DNA of 64,000 bases from Halomonas saccharevitans (GCF_900116405.1 NZ_FPAQ01000003.1:62001-126000), one strand, 5' to 3'; counted from the first letter of the stretch, positions 44,509 to 53,255 are shown. Made by a program: numbers and translations. The notes: generated by a model from the sequence alone, not told the origin.

Positions 44509-45294
44509 ATGCGCAAGCATCCCCTTCCCATCTCGGGCCTCAAGCTGGCCGCCTATGGCCTGCTGGGCGCCTGCCTTTGCGCCGTCTTCACACCGGCGGT
44601 GAGTGCCACGAATGCCTCCGACCCCGACCGCGCCATCGTGCTGATCAACCCCAACTCAAATGCCGATGCCACCCGCTCGATGGCCGAGCTAGCCCGGCTA
44701 GAGACCGAGGGCGTGGCGACTGTCGTCGAACGTAGCAACACCGGTGCCCCGGCACTGCTGACCACGCCCCAGGATATGGTGGACGCCACGCCAGGCGTCG
44801 TTGCCATCGGCGTCGAGGCAGCCCGGGACGAACGGGTAGCTGCCATTATCGTCTCGGCCTTCAGCGACCCCGGTCTCGAGGAGCTCAGAGCCGAAGTCGA
44901 CCTCCCCGTCTTCGGTATTGGCGAGGAGGTGTTTCACGAGGCGGCACGCGATGGTCGCGAATTCGGCATCGTTACCGTGACCCCTGACGAGGCGCTTATC
45001 GAATCATTCCGGCAAAAGGCCGCATCCCTCGGCTATGAGCACCTCTATCGTGGTGTCAGGGTCACTCCGGGCGATCCCACCGAGCTGGTGCAGTCACCTG
45101 ACGCTCTCGATGCCGCTCTGGCGGAGGCGGTGCAGGAATCCATCCAGGAGGATGGCGCCCAGGCCGTGATCATGGGTGGTGGCCCGCTTTCGGCCTCCGC
45201 CCTGCGGCTGCAGCATCGCTTCGATGTCCCGCTGGTGGTCGCCGTCAATGCCGCGGCTCGGGCAGCGGTCGAGGCAATACGGAGTGAAGATTAA
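44509..45294 (+). CDS. Secreted racemase-fold protein lacking both catalytic cysteines
   Basis: A 261-residue protein. Residues 1-33 form a signal peptide (LKLAAYGLLGACLCAVFTPAVSA); LGAC within it could alternatively be a weak lipobox. The mature part begins RAIVLINPNSNADATRSMAE, matching the hydantoin/allantoin racemase fold. Both cysteine positions are lost: Ala117 in VSAFSDPGLEELRAE and Gly224 in IMGGGPLSASALRL. A periplasmic, catalytically altered racemase-fold protein is unexpected and may be a ligand-binding or sensing protein. By eye its codon use is less GC-biased than its neighbours, suggesting a different history. Confidence 0.85.
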   Translation: MRKHPLPISGLKLAAYGLLGACLCAVFTPAVSATNASDPDRAIVLINPNSNADATRSMAELARLETEGVATVVERSNTGAPALLTTPQDMVDATPGVVAIGVEAARDERVAAIIVSAFSDPGLEELRAEVDLPVFGIGEEVFHEAARDGREFGIVTVTPDEALIESFRQKAASLGYEHLYRGVRVTPGDPTELVQSPDALDAALAEAVQESIQEDGAQAVIMGGGPLSASALRLQHRFDVPLVVAVNAAARAAVEAIRSED

Positions 45295-45367
45295 CTGACC
45301 CCGATAACGCGATGGAACAATATTATGATCAGTGCGACGCCCTCTGCCGTGACGGACCGAGAGTTGG

Positions 45368-45526
45368 AGATTATTCATCGCCGCGCTGTTCTCGATCTCC
45401 TCGGTGTGGGTGCCGGCCCTGGAAGCGCTGGGCGGCTATGCCTGGCTGATCGGGGCGGCCCTGGGCGGCGCCTTCTACTTCCTGCTGATGCATACCCAGC
45501 GAGAGCCGATCGCCGCTCACTCCTGA
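45368..45526 (+). pseudogene. Remnant C-terminus of a second NCS1 permease
   Basis: An open frame of 52 codons without a start encodes LFIAALFSISSVWVPALEAL, GGYAWLIGAALGGAFYFLLM and a short polar tail, then a stop. This is the last transmembrane pair of an NCS1/nucleobase permease. It is not part of the intact NCS1 gene, which has its own end at 44391. Upstream in frame the homology stops at about 45368. It therefore looks like the leftover 3' end of a duplicated permease gene after deletion. Confidence 0.7.
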
Positions 45527-45567
45527 GCCCGTCGTAGCGGGTCCCGCCCTTCCCGGCCCCACAACGC

Positions 45568-45600
45568 GACGCGCCCCGTGCCAGTGGCACGGGGCGCGTC
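45568..45600. terminator. Bidirectional terminator hairpin
   Basis: Perfect 15-bp stem GACGCGCCCCGTGCC/GGCACGGGGCGCGTC with an AGT loop, between the permease remnant and the convergent GntR gene. Confidence 0.75.
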
Positions 45601-45627
45601 GTCGTTCGGGCGCGGCGAGAAGAAGCG

Positions 45628-46368
45628 TCAGCCGGAGAATATCTCGAACAGGTCCGGCGCCTCGTCCTCCTCGACGTGGATCGACAGCGAGGCCTCGATG
45701 GCCTTCAGGTGCCGGCCCATGAAGGCCTCGGCACGCTCGCCGTTGCCGGCCTCGAGATAGCCGATCAGGTCGTCGTGGTCGTGGGACTCGCAGCCCAGGT
45801 GGCCGGCGTTGCCGTAGACGGCGAGGATCAGCGAGGAGCGCGAGCAGAGCCCCTCGACGAAGCCGGCCAGGGTGGCGTTGCCCGAGATGCTCGCCAGGCG
45901 CGTATGGAAATCCGCCGAAAGCCGGATCGCCGTGCTCTGCTCGCCGGCTCTCAGGGCCTGGCGCTCGCGCATGGCCATGTCACGCAGCGCGATCGCATCC
46001 TCGTCGGTGATGCGCCTGGCGATCTCGGGCATCAGGCCGCACTCGACCATCAGCCGCGCATCGAAGACGTCCTTGGCCTCGTCGGCGGTAGGCCGCGTCA
46101 CGCTGGCCCCGCGGCGCGGCGTCAGGGTCACCAGGTGTTCCAAGGCCAGGCGCTGGAGGATCTTGCGAATCCCGGTGCGGCTGACACCGAACACCTCGGC
46201 CAGGGCGTCCTCGCGAAGGCGCGCCCCGGGCTTGAGGCGATGCTCGATGATCGCATCGCTGATCGACTGATAGATCGCCTCGTGACGCTTGGTGCCGTCG
46301 CCGTTCTTGCCGGAGCGACCGCCGCCGTCGCTGGACTTGCCCTCGGCAACGAACTGACGCTGGTTCAT
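45628..46368 (-). CDS. GntR-family (FCD) regulator of the purine cluster
   Basis: A 246-residue regulator. The helix-turn-helix has EDALAEVFGVSRTGIRKILQRLALEHLV, near-identical in layout to the regulator at 16097-16828. The FCD domain carries LSADFHTRLASISGN and SHDHDDLIGYLEAG, with candidate metal-binding His. ATG 46368 follows GGAGGCG; a longer frame upstream lacks support. TTGTATACGC lies 40 bp before the start, implying autoregulation. As the regulator embedded among purine genes, it is the best candidate to read the GTATAC sites. Confidence 0.9.
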   Translation of the reverse strand: MNQRQFVAEGKSSDGGGRSGKNGDGTKRHEAIYQSISDAIIEHRLKPGARLREDALAEVFGVSRTGIRKILQRLALEHLVTLTPRRGASVTRPTADEAKDVFDARLMVECGLMPEIARRITDEDAIALRDMAMRERQALRAGEQSTAIRLSADFHTRLASISGNATLAGFVEGLCSRSSLILAVYGNAGHLGCESHDHDDLIGYLEAGNGERAEAFMGRHLKAIEASLSIHVEEDEAPDLFEIFSG

Positions 46369-46407
46369 GGACGCTACGCCTCCGTGAAAAACCCGATATT
46401 CCAGCCA

Positions 46408-46417
46408 TTGTATACGC
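46408..46417. promoter_or_regulatory. GTATAC operator-like site before purine GntR gene
   Basis: TTGTATACGC, 40 bp upstream of the regulator start, overlapping the likely promoter. Confidence 0.55.
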
Positions 46418-46492
46418 TTTTCGGTCCCCAACACGACAGCCGCCCGCCAAAATGGCGGGCGGCTGTCAACGTCGGAATGGCGCGACCTCAGC

Positions 46493-47734
46493 TCACGGGG
46501 TCCAGGCGGCCACCTCGGCACGCTCCGCATCGGTCATCTGGGTGATGTTGCCCAGCGGCATGTAGCCGCTCGCCACCACCTGCCGGACCTGATCGATCTG
46601 GCGCAGCAGCTGCTCCTCGGTCTCGAGGATCACCCCGGCCGGTGCCGCGGCGAAGCCGGCATGCTCGGGCGCCTGGGCGTGACAGCTCACGCAGCGCTGC
46701 TCGATGATCTCGTGCACCTCGCTGAGCGAGCTCGATGCGGCCAGCACCCGCTCCTCGTCGTTCACCGAGGAGGATACTGAGTGAGCGGCGGCCACGTTGT
46801 CGTTGCCGGTCGGTGCACCGACCCAGATCGCCACCAGGATCAGCGCGACGCCCGCGGCCGGATAGGCCGGCTGGATCGAGCCCGCGTGCATCAGCACGAA
46901 GAACTGGCGGATCAGCGCGCCGGCGAAGATGAACAGCGCCATGATCACCCAGGAGAGCTCATGGGTGTAGGTGAAGGAGTAGTGGTTGCTGAGCATCAGC
47001 AGCACTACCGGCAGCGTGAAGTAGGTGTTGTGAACCGAACGCTGCTTACCGCGCTTGCCGTCGATCGGGTTCGGGGTCTCGCCGGCCTTCATCGCCTTCA
47101 CCATGCGGCGCTGGCCCGGGATGATCCAGAAGAAGACGTTGGCCGACATGGCGGTGGCCATCACCGCACCGGTGAGCAGGAAGGCGGCGCGGCCGGCGAA
47201 GATCTGGGTGCTCAGGTAGGCGACCACCACCATCATCACCGCCACGGCCAGACTCAGGATGCCGTCGCGTTCCATGTTGGGGCTGATGCGCTTGCACAGC
47301 TCGTTGTAGACCACCCAGCCCGACAGCAGGAAGAGCAGCGCCACCGCGTTGGCCTGCCAGCCGGTCAGCTCGGCGGCCCAGGCCCAGTCGCTGCCCGGGT
47401 TGACCAGATAGAAGCCGGGGTTGGTCATGTAGAGCAGCACGAACAGGCCGAAACCGGAGAGCCAGGTGGTATAGGCCTTCCAGAACGACCAGTGCAGATC
47501 GGCGGGCAGCTTGGCCGGGGCACTGGCGTACTTCTGGTTGTGGTAGAAGCCGCCGCCGTGCACGGCCCACATCTCGCCGAATACGCCCTTCTTCTTGTCC
47601 TCGTCCGCCTTGGGCGGTCGCAGGCCGTTGTCCAGCATCACGAAGTAGATGGACTCGCCGATCCAAGCGACGGCGGCGATCACATGCAACCACCGTAGCA
47701 GGAGGTTGGCAAAGTCCAGTAGATACGCTTGCAT
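46493..47734 (-). CDS. puuD: Urate hydroxylase PuuD with C-terminal cytochrome c domain
   Basis: A 413-residue membrane protein. The N-terminal DUF989 part has about eight helices and starts LLLRWLHVIAAVAWIGESIYFV; sequences such as VHNTYFTLPVVLLMLSNHYSF contain conserved His. The C-terminal domain has one haem-binding CVSCH motif and a candidate Met ligand in GYMPLGN. PuuD oxidises urate to 5-hydroxyisourate, passing electrons through its cytochrome to the respiratory chain. It is followed upstream by uraH, the next enzyme of the pathway, 76 bp away on the same strand. Confidence 0.95.
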   Translation of the reverse strand: MQAYLLDFANLLLRWLHVIAAVAWIGESIYFVMLDNGLRPPKADEDKKKGVFGEMWAVHGGGFYHNQKYASAPAKLPADLHWSFWKAYTTWLSGFGLFVLLYMTNPGFYLVNPGSDWAWAAELTGWQANAVALLFLLSGWVVYNELCKRISPNMERDGILSLAVAVMMVVVAYLSTQIFAGRAAFLLTGAVMATAMSANVFFWIIPGQRRMVKAMKAGETPNPIDGKRGKQRSVHNTYFTLPVVLLMLSNHYSFTYTHELSWVIMALFIFAGALIRQFFVLMHAGSIQPAYPAAGVALILVAIWVGAPTGNDNVAAAHSVSSSVNDEERVLAASSSLSEVHEIIEQRCVSCHAQAPEHAGFAAAPAGVILETEEQLLRQIDQVRQVVASGYMPLGNITQMTDAERAEVAAWTP

Positions 47735-47810
47735 GAGTCAGCTCTCGTCTTGTGCGTTGTTAGTCATCGCCCGGGCAGGGGGAGACCCGGGCAGGCGGCG
47801 CCGAGTGGGC

Positions 47811-48164
47811 TCAGCTGCCGCGATAGGTGGAGTAGCTGTAGGGCGATACCAGCAGCGGCACGTGATAGTGCTGGGAGGCGTCGGCGACGCCGAAGCGCAG
47901 CGGAATCACGTCGAGAAAGCGCGGGGTGTCGCCGGCCAGGCCCTGGCGATCGAGGTATTCACCGGCGTGGAAGACCAGCTCGTATTCACCCGTCGTGAGG
48001 GCCTCGCCCTCCAGGATCGGCGCGTCGCAACGGCCGTCGTCGTTGGTCACGACCTCGCCGATGCGGCTGCGGCTCTCGCCCTCGATGCGATAGACCTCGA
48101 TGCGAATGCCCTGCCCCGGCCGGCCCTGTGCCGTGTCCAGCACGTGTGTGGTCAAGCGTCCCAT
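47811..48164 (-). CDS. uraH: 5-hydroxyisourate hydrolase
   Basis: A 117-residue transthyretin-like enzyme. The family ends are present: N-terminal [16 protein letters not shown] and the C-terminal signature YSTYRGS. It hydrolyses 5-hydroxyisourate to OHCU. The ATG at 48164 follows GGAGAGGAG; the upstream in-frame extension has no ribosome site. It lies in an operon with puuD and is divergent from uraD, with a TTGTATACAG site in the shared promoter region. Confidence 0.96.
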   Translation of the reverse strand: MGRLTTHVLDTAQGRPGQGIRIEVYRIEGESRSRIGEVVTNDDGRCDAPILEGEALTTGEYELVFHAGEYLDRQGLAGDTPRFLDVIPLRFGVADASQHYHVPLLVSPYSYSTYRGS

Positions 48165-48302
48165 GAGTCTCTCCTCTCCGCGATAGCCGGCTCCCATGGC
48201 GCGGGTGGCCGGCAAGCAAGTGAATGGTACTGCCGGGCGTCTTCCCCCGGATGGCGATACACACATTTTTAGCTCGAAAGGGAGTACATTTCAAAGCATT
48301 TT

Positions 48303-48312
48303 TTGTATACAG
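48303..48312. promoter_or_regulatory. GTATAC operator-like site in the uraH-uraD promoter region
   Basis: TTGTATACAG in the 200-bp divergent gap, 53 bp before the uraD start. Confidence 0.6.
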
Positions 48313-48364
48313 TCTAAGTCTGTCTTGCGAGACACGCATCACCACCCGCAACGGAGGTCACGGC

Positions 48365-48889
48365 ATGAGCGACAACACCCTTTCTCCTCGCCCCAGCGAG
48401 CTCGATCAGGCGCGCTTTATCGAGCAGTACGGCGAGATCTACGAACACTCCCCCTGGGTGGCCGAGCTGGCCTGGCAGCAGGGGCTTGGCAGCGAACAGG
48501 ACACCCCCCATGGCCTCGCCGAGGCCATGGGACGAGTGCTCGCCAGCGCCTCCCCAGAGCGCCAGCTCGAGGTGATCCGCGCCCACCCGGACCTGGCCGG
48601 CAAGGCGGCCATCGCCGGGGAGCTCACCGACGACTCCACTCGCGAGCAGGCCGGCGCCGGCCTGGACCAGTGCACGCCCGAGGAGATGGCGCGGTTCGAG
48701 CGCCTCAACGCCGCCTACAAGGAGAAGTTTGGCTTCCCCTTCGTGATGGCCGTCAAGGGCAATGACCGCCACGACATCCTGGCCGCCTTCGAGACGCGCC
48801 TGGAGAACGATCCGGCCGAGGAGCGCCGCACCGCGGTGGAGCAGATCAACCGCATCGCCCGCTTCCGCCTCGAGGCCCGCCTGGGCTGA
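48365..48889 (+). CDS. uraD: OHCU decarboxylase
   Basis: A 174-residue helical enzyme that decarboxylates 2-oxo-4-hydroxy-4-carboxy-5-ureidoimidazoline to S-allantoin. Active-site landmarks are RAHPDLAGKAAIAG (catalytic His) and EKFGFPFVMAVKGND. The true start at 48365 follows CGGAGG; an in-frame extension to 48224 runs through the regulatory region. A strong terminator follows. Confidence 0.96.
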   Translation: MSDNTLSPRPSELDQARFIEQYGEIYEHSPWVAELAWQQGLGSEQDTPHGLAEAMGRVLASASPERQLEVIRAHPDLAGKAAIAGELTDDSTREQAGAGLDQCTPEEMARFERLNAAYKEKFGFPFVMAVKGNDRHDILAAFETRLENDPAEERRTAVEQINRIARFRLEARLG

Positions 48890-48940
48890 ATCCCCGGCGA
48901 ATCGGCGTCCTCGGGGACAGCCGAGATCGCCCCTGCACAT

Positions 48941-48974
48941 GCGAGCTGCCGGCCTGCCGGCAGCTCGCTTTTTT
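48941..48974 (+). terminator. Intrinsic terminator of uraD
   Basis: 12-bp stem GCGAGCTGCCGG/CCGGCAGCTCGC, CCTG loop, followed by six T. It is a classical rho-independent terminator 52 bp past the uraD stop. The rest of the 293-bp gap to 49182 shows no supported gene. Confidence 0.9.
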
Positions 48975-49182
48975 ATGCCGGCCCGGCGACCGGCGAGACC
49001 GGCCATGACCGCGATGGAAGCCGGCCGACGAGCCGCGAGCGCTCCTGAATGCCCGCGTATCGCCGCGTGTCGCCACCTCTCACCCCGCGACGATGCACCC
49101 TCCAGACACGAAGGCGCGGGCACCCGGCCAAGAATCGGCCGGGCGCCCGCGCTCTACTTCCGCTGAGTCGCTCGTCGCGTCG

Positions 49183-50619
49183 TTACTTCGATGCGCCGGC
49201 GGTCTTGGCCGAGTGGCCATTGCCGTCGTCGACGGACTCGCCAGCCGCCGCGGCGGCCGCCTCGGCATCCGCCTTGGCGATCTCCTCGCGCTCTCGGGCC
49301 TCGTCAGACAGCGACTTCTTCGGCAGCACGATGTTGAGCACGAAGGCGGTGATCGCCGCCACCACGATGGGCGCGCCGCCGATCACGTTCTGCAGCATCG
49401 CCGGGAACTGCTCGATGGCCGACGGCACCGAGGAGATCCCCAGGCTCAGCGCCAGCGCCAGCCCGACGATGGTCATGTTGCGGGCGGAAAGCTCGTCTTT
49501 GATCAGCAGCTGGATGCCGGTCATGGTGATCATGCCGAACACCGTGATGGTGGCACCGCCGAGCACCGGATAGGGAATGGTGGTCATGATGGCGCCGAAC
49601 TTGGGACTGAGCCCTGCCGCGATCATGAACACCCCGGCGATGGCCAGTACCGAGCGGCTGATCACCTTGGTCATGGCCACGATGCCGACGTTCTGGCTGA
49701 AGGTGGAGGTCGGCAGGGCGCCGAAGAAGGAGCTCGCCGCGGTGGTCAGGCCGTTGCCCAGCAGGCCACCGGTCAGCTCCTTGGTCTTCAGCTCACGGTT
49801 CATGCCCGCCACGCTGGTGGCCGACAGGTCACCGATGGTCTGCACCGAGTTGATCACGCAGATCACCACCATGGAGACGATGGCCGCGGTGTGGAACTCC
49901 ATCTCGAAAGGCATCACTTCCGGCACGGCGATCCAGCTGGCGTTGGCCACGGCCTCGAAGCTGACCATGCCAAGCGACAGCGACAGCAGGTAGCCGACCA
50001 GGATGCCGACGATGATCGCCGAGAGCTTGACCACGCCGCGCCCGAACTGCGAGGCCACCAGCACGGTCAGCAGCGTGACGATGCCCACCATCCAGTTGAG
50101 CGGCTCGCCGAAGTTCGGCGCGTTGACGTTGCCGCTGCCGGCCATGTAGCGAATCGAGATGTCATAGAGCGACAGGCCGATCACCAGCACCACGGTGCCC
50201 GCGACTACCGGCGGGAACAGATGGCGGATGTACTGGATGAAGTAGCCCACCACCATCATGGTGATGCCGCCGATCAGCTGGGCGCCGAGGATGCCCTCGA
50301 TACCGAACTGGCCGCCGACCGCGATCAGGGTCGGCACGTAGGCGAAGCCCACGCCGAAGATGGCCGGCAGGCGGGCACCGAACTTCCAGACGCCATAGAG
50401 ATGGAACAGGGTGCAGATCCCCGAAGCCAGCACGGCGATCTGGATCAGCAGCAGTTTCTCTCCCGGGGTCGCCCCCACCACGCCGGCGATGATGATCGGC
50501 GGCGTGATGACGCCGGCAATCATCGCCAGCACGTGCTGCAGAGAGAGCGGCAGGGCCTTCACGAAGGGTGGCCTGCCGTGGAAATCGAAGATCGAGGTGT
50601 TCCTGGGATTGGTTGGCAT
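49183..50619 (-). CDS. NCS2 xanthine/uric acid permease
   Basis: A 478-residue, 14-helix nucleobase-ascorbate (NCS2) transporter of the purine branch. Landmarks: ALPLSLQHVLAMIAGVITPPIIIAGVVG, QTIGDLSATSVAG (substrate-site region of helix 8), NGLTTAASSFFGALPTSTFSQNVGIVAMT (family signature Q-N-x-G). The Ala/Glu-rich C-terminal tail is cytoplasmic. ATG 50619 is preferred over a longer frame, though its ribosome site is weak. It probably imports urate or xanthine for puuD and upstream oxidation. An AGGTATACAT site is 125 bp before the start. Confidence 0.94.
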   Translation of the reverse strand: MPTNPRNTSIFDFHGRPPFVKALPLSLQHVLAMIAGVITPPIIIAGVVGATPGEKLLLIQIAVLASGICTLFHLYGVWKFGARLPAIFGVGFAYVPTLIAVGGQFGIEGILGAQLIGGITMMVVGYFIQYIRHLFPPVVAGTVVLVIGLSLYDISIRYMAGSGNVNAPNFGEPLNWMVGIVTLLTVLVASQFGRGVVKLSAIIVGILVGYLLSLSLGMVSFEAVANASWIAVPEVMPFEMEFHTAAIVSMVVICVINSVQTIGDLSATSVAGMNRELKTKELTGGLLGNGLTTAASSFFGALPTSTFSQNVGIVAMTKVISRSVLAIAGVFMIAAGLSPKFGAIMTTIPYPVLGGATITVFGMITMTGIQLLIKDELSARNMTIVGLALALSLGISSVPSAIEQFPAMLQNVIGGAPIVVAAITAFVLNIVLPKKSLSDEAREREEIAKADAEAAAAAAGESVDDGNGHSAKTAGASK

Positions 50620-50743
50620 GGTTGAACCACTGCTGTTGTTATGGGGAGGAGAGCGGTAATTGTTGTAGCCAGACAAGCTGCCACAGTGTCGTACGATTTG
50701 AAATGCAACTAAATACAAAGTCGTACACAACTGACAGCTCTTA

Positions 50744-50753
50744 AGGTATACAT
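50744..50753. promoter_or_regulatory. GTATAC operator-like site before the NCS2 permease
   Basis: AGGTATACAT in the 189-bp gap between the porin stop and the permease start; a TCGTACACAA-like variant lies about 35 bp nearer the permease. Confidence 0.45.
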
Positions 50754-50808
50754 TTTTCCGCCGTCAGCAGGTCACGATGGCCCTCGGGCCTCGCCTGCGC
50801 GGGCTGGC

Positions 50809-51681
50809 TTAGAGATGCCACTCCAGCTGGAGCATCAGGGCATCGGTATCCACGCCCGGCTTGTTCTGATTGCCGAACTTGTTGCGCCAGTACTCGTAGC
50901 CGGCGCCGACCCAGAGGGTGTTCTCCCCCATGCCGCCGAGTTGCCCCACGTCGAGCATCAGCGAGGTGCGCATCAGCTGCTCGGCCGCGGTCTCGGCACC
51001 GACGTAGTCGTCGCCCTTCTCGCCGTTGAGGTTGTAGAAGCCCTGAAACTTCATCGGCAGCGCCCCCGCCTCGAACGGCAGGCCCCAGGCCAGGTTGAGC
51101 TGGTAGTAGGGATCGAAGCTGATGTCGGTCTCGTTGCCCGGCGATGTGCAGGAGTTTTTGAAATCGAGGCCGCAGTGGTTCCACTCGTAGGAGTAGAAGA
51201 GGCTGAGGTCGAGAAAGCCCCTGGGCACATCGAACTTCAGGGTCGGGCCCAGCAGCAGCTGCCGCTTGCGCGGCGCGAAGTTAGTGTTCTTGGTATTGAG
51301 ATCGAAGCCGCCGCTCAGCGCCACGTCCTTCACCGGCCCGAAGGCGAGCGGCTCATCGAACACCTTGCCGACGTGCAGCTGGTGTCGATAGACCAGATAG
51401 GCCTCGGTGGCCCCCTCGTCGCTGTTGCGGGCGGGATCGGCGCTGTCGGACTGCAGCAGGTCGAGGTTGAAGAAGTTCTGGCCCAGCGAATAACCGCTCG
51501 CGTGGGTGAGCTGCAGGACGTGCTTGGCGACGTCATCGGAGTTTCCAGGTTCCTGGAACTGGGTGCCGTAGCGATAGCCGATGGAGGTATCGCTCCAGGT
51601 GGCGGCCTGAGCCGTGACGGACGCGACGGCGAGACACAGGGCCGCACCCGCGGCCAACGGCGTAGAAGAGCTGAGGGACAT
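50809..51681 (-). CDS. Tsx-like nucleoside-specific outer-membrane channel
   Basis: About 290 residues. The signal peptide ends at VTAQA-ATWSDTSIGYRYG; the rest alternates short beta-strand segments and ends in an aromatic-rich strand (LMLQLEWHL), as expected for a Tsx-family (nucleoside-specific porin) barrel. Two cysteines (NHCGLDFKNSC) may form an extracellular loop disulfide. It likely lets nucleosides or purines across the outer membrane for the NCS2 permease. ATG 51681 is preferred over one nine bases upstream because of ribosome-site spacing. Confidence 0.88.
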   Translation of the reverse strand: MSLSSSTPLAAGAALCLAVASVTAQAATWSDTSIGYRYGTQFQEPGNSDDVAKHVLQLTHASGYSLGQNFFNLDLLQSDSADPARNSDEGATEAYLVYRHQLHVGKVFDEPLAFGPVKDVALSGGFDLNTKNTNFAPRKRQLLLGPTLKFDVPRGFLDLSLFYSYEWNHCGLDFKNSCTSPGNETDISFDPYYQLNLAWGLPFEAGALPMKFQGFYNLNGEKGDDYVGAETAAEQLMRTSLMLDVGQLGGMGENTLWVGAGYEYWRNKFGNQNKPGVDTDALMLQLEWHL

Positions 51682-51788
51682 GGGAAGCATCTCCGGTTGT
51701 TGGTGTTATACCGAGACCGTTCCGTGCCGACGCGAATCCAAAGATGTCGCCATCGGCCGGACAACATGGCCAACATTACCTAACAACT

Positions 51789-51798
51789 TTGTATACTG
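51789..51798. promoter_or_regulatory. GTATAC operator-like site before the Tsx-like porin
   Basis: TTGTATACTG about 110 bp upstream of the porin start, in an AT-rich gap. Confidence 0.5.
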
Positions 51799-51965
51799 GA
51801 AATGATTTCCGTTAAATACATAAACGGGACACATCCCTGAGGTAGGGCGGCCGGCCGGCGCCTGCCGATGAGACGGCCGCGGGGGACCATCGCCGTGATC
51901 CGAAGGGGCTACTGCCGGGAAGAGGGACCTACACTGAGAGGACACCTGCCTGCCGGGAGCCCGCC

Positions 51966-52589
51966 ATGTTTCGTGATCGCCGCGAGGCGGCCGAGCACCT
52001 CATCGACCGCCTCGCCTACCTGAAGACCGAGAACCCGCTGATACTGGCCATCCCCCGCGGCGCCGTGCCCATGGGGCGATGGATGGCCGATGCCCTGCAC
52101 GGCGAACTGGACGTGGTGCTGGTGCGCAAGGTGGGCGCGCCGGGAAAACCGGAGTACGCCATCGGCGCGGTCGATGAGAACGGCCGCGTGGCACTCGAGC
52201 CCGCCGCCGAGCACTATCGTGAGGACGCGGTGAATCGTGAGGTGGAACACCAGCGCGGCCTGATCGAGGAGCGACGCCGGCGCTATACCCCGGTGCGCTC
52301 GGCCATCGATCCGGCGGGGCGCATCGTGGTGGTGGTGGACGACGGCAGCGCCACGGGAGCGACCATGGCGGCCGCCCTTACCGCCCTGCGGGACCGCCGC
52401 CCGCGGCGGCTGATCGCCGCCCTGGGGGCGGCGCCACCCGAGACCGTGGCACGCCTCGAGTCGCTGGCCGATGAGGTGATCTGCCTGGAGACCTCCCGAG
52501 ACTTTCGCGCCGTGGGGCAGTTCTTCGCCGACTTCGGCCAGGTGGAGGACGAGGAGGTGATCGCGCTGCTGGGACACGAACGCGACTGA
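51966..52589 (+). CDS. Phosphoribosyltransferase-family protein
   Basis: A 207-residue type I PRTase fold with the PRPP-binding motif VVVVDDGSATGATMAAAL at about residues 119-136. The N-terminal MFRDRREAAEHLIDRL and IPRGAVPMGRWMA are typical of the uncharacterised ComF-like/YqxC-type 'phosphoribosyltransferase' group found across gammaproteobacteria. The nucleobase or other acceptor is unknown. It stands alone between the purine cluster and the phasin gene, and a terminator follows. Confidence 0.88.
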   Translation: MFRDRREAAEHLIDRLAYLKTENPLILAIPRGAVPMGRWMADALHGELDVVLVRKVGAPGKPEYAIGAVDENGRVALEPAAEHYREDAVNREVEHQRGLIEERRRRYTPVRSAIDPAGRIVVVVDDGSATGATMAAALTALRDRRPRRLIAALGAAPPETVARLESLADEVICLETSRDFRAVGQFFADFGQVEDEEVIALLGHERD

Positions 52590-52651
52590 GCCGTGGCGCG
52601 GGGGATCCGAGCCGCCGCAACAAAGGCAACGAAAGCGGGCCCCTCACGCAA

Positions 52652-52679
52652 ACGGGCGCCACCCGCAGGTGGCGCCCGT
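52652..52679. terminator. Hairpin between PRTase and phasin genes
   Basis: 12-bp stem ACGGGCGCCACC/GGTGGCGCCCGT with a CGCA loop, between convergent genes. Confidence 0.7.
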
Positions 52680-52740
52680 GAAGCGTCGCATCGTCAGCTC
52701 CCCCTATCGGTGGCGCGAGAGCGGCAAGCGAAGGTGTGCC

Positions 52741-53097
52741 TTACTTGGTGGCCGGCGTGGCGGCCTTGAGGCCGTCCTCGGCGAGCTTCTGGCTCTCGCG
52801 AACGTATGCCTGGCCCAGGCTCATGATCTTCTCGGCATCGCCACGCAGTCGCTCGCCCATGTGCTGGCTGGCCTTCTGCTGGGTGTCCACGGCCTTCTTC
52901 AGGCCCTCGGCGTCACGCACGTCGAGCCAGCCGCGGGCCTGGGAGAGCCCCATGTCGGTCAGGGCCCGAACGGCGTCGAACTGGGCGGCGACCAGCTTCT
53001 CGGTGTAGTCGAGATTAAGGGCGCCGAGACGGCGGGCGGGTGCCACGAACGTGGACTCGAGCTGTTCGGTCGCCTGCTGGGTGGTTGCCTTGCTCAT
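52741..53097 (-). CDS. Phasin-family protein
   Basis: A 118-residue, largely helical protein with heptad-like hydrophobics and no cysteine: TEQLESTFVAPARRLGALNLDYTEKLVAAQFDAVRALTD matches the phasin family, which coats polyhydroxyalkanoate granules. ATG 53097 follows ATGGAGG; the longer frame upstream is another frame's continuation. Phasin genes are common in PHA-storing Halomonas. No PHA synthase is in the window. Confidence 0.9.
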   Translation of the reverse strand: MSKATTQQATEQLESTFVAPARRLGALNLDYTEKLVAAQFDAVRALTDMGLSQARGWLDVRDAEGLKKAVDTQQKASQHMGERLRGDAEKIMSLGQAYVRESQKLAEDGLKAATPATK

Positions 53098-53233
53098 GTA
53101 ACACCTCCATCGGTGGTGGACAGCGTGGGGGGCATTTGGCCCCGTGCTGCATTGCAACATAGCAGCCTGTTTTGTGCAGCGCAACATCCAACGATGCTCG
53201 ATGCCCCAGGTCCCTGAACGGCACAGAACGACA

Positions 53234-53255
53234 ACGCCCGGCCGAGGCCGGGCGT
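53234..53255 (-). terminator. Hairpin after the glutathione transferase gene
   Basis: ACGCCCGGCC-GA-GGCCGGGCGT, 32 bp past the stop at 53288 on the minus strand. Confidence 0.6.
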
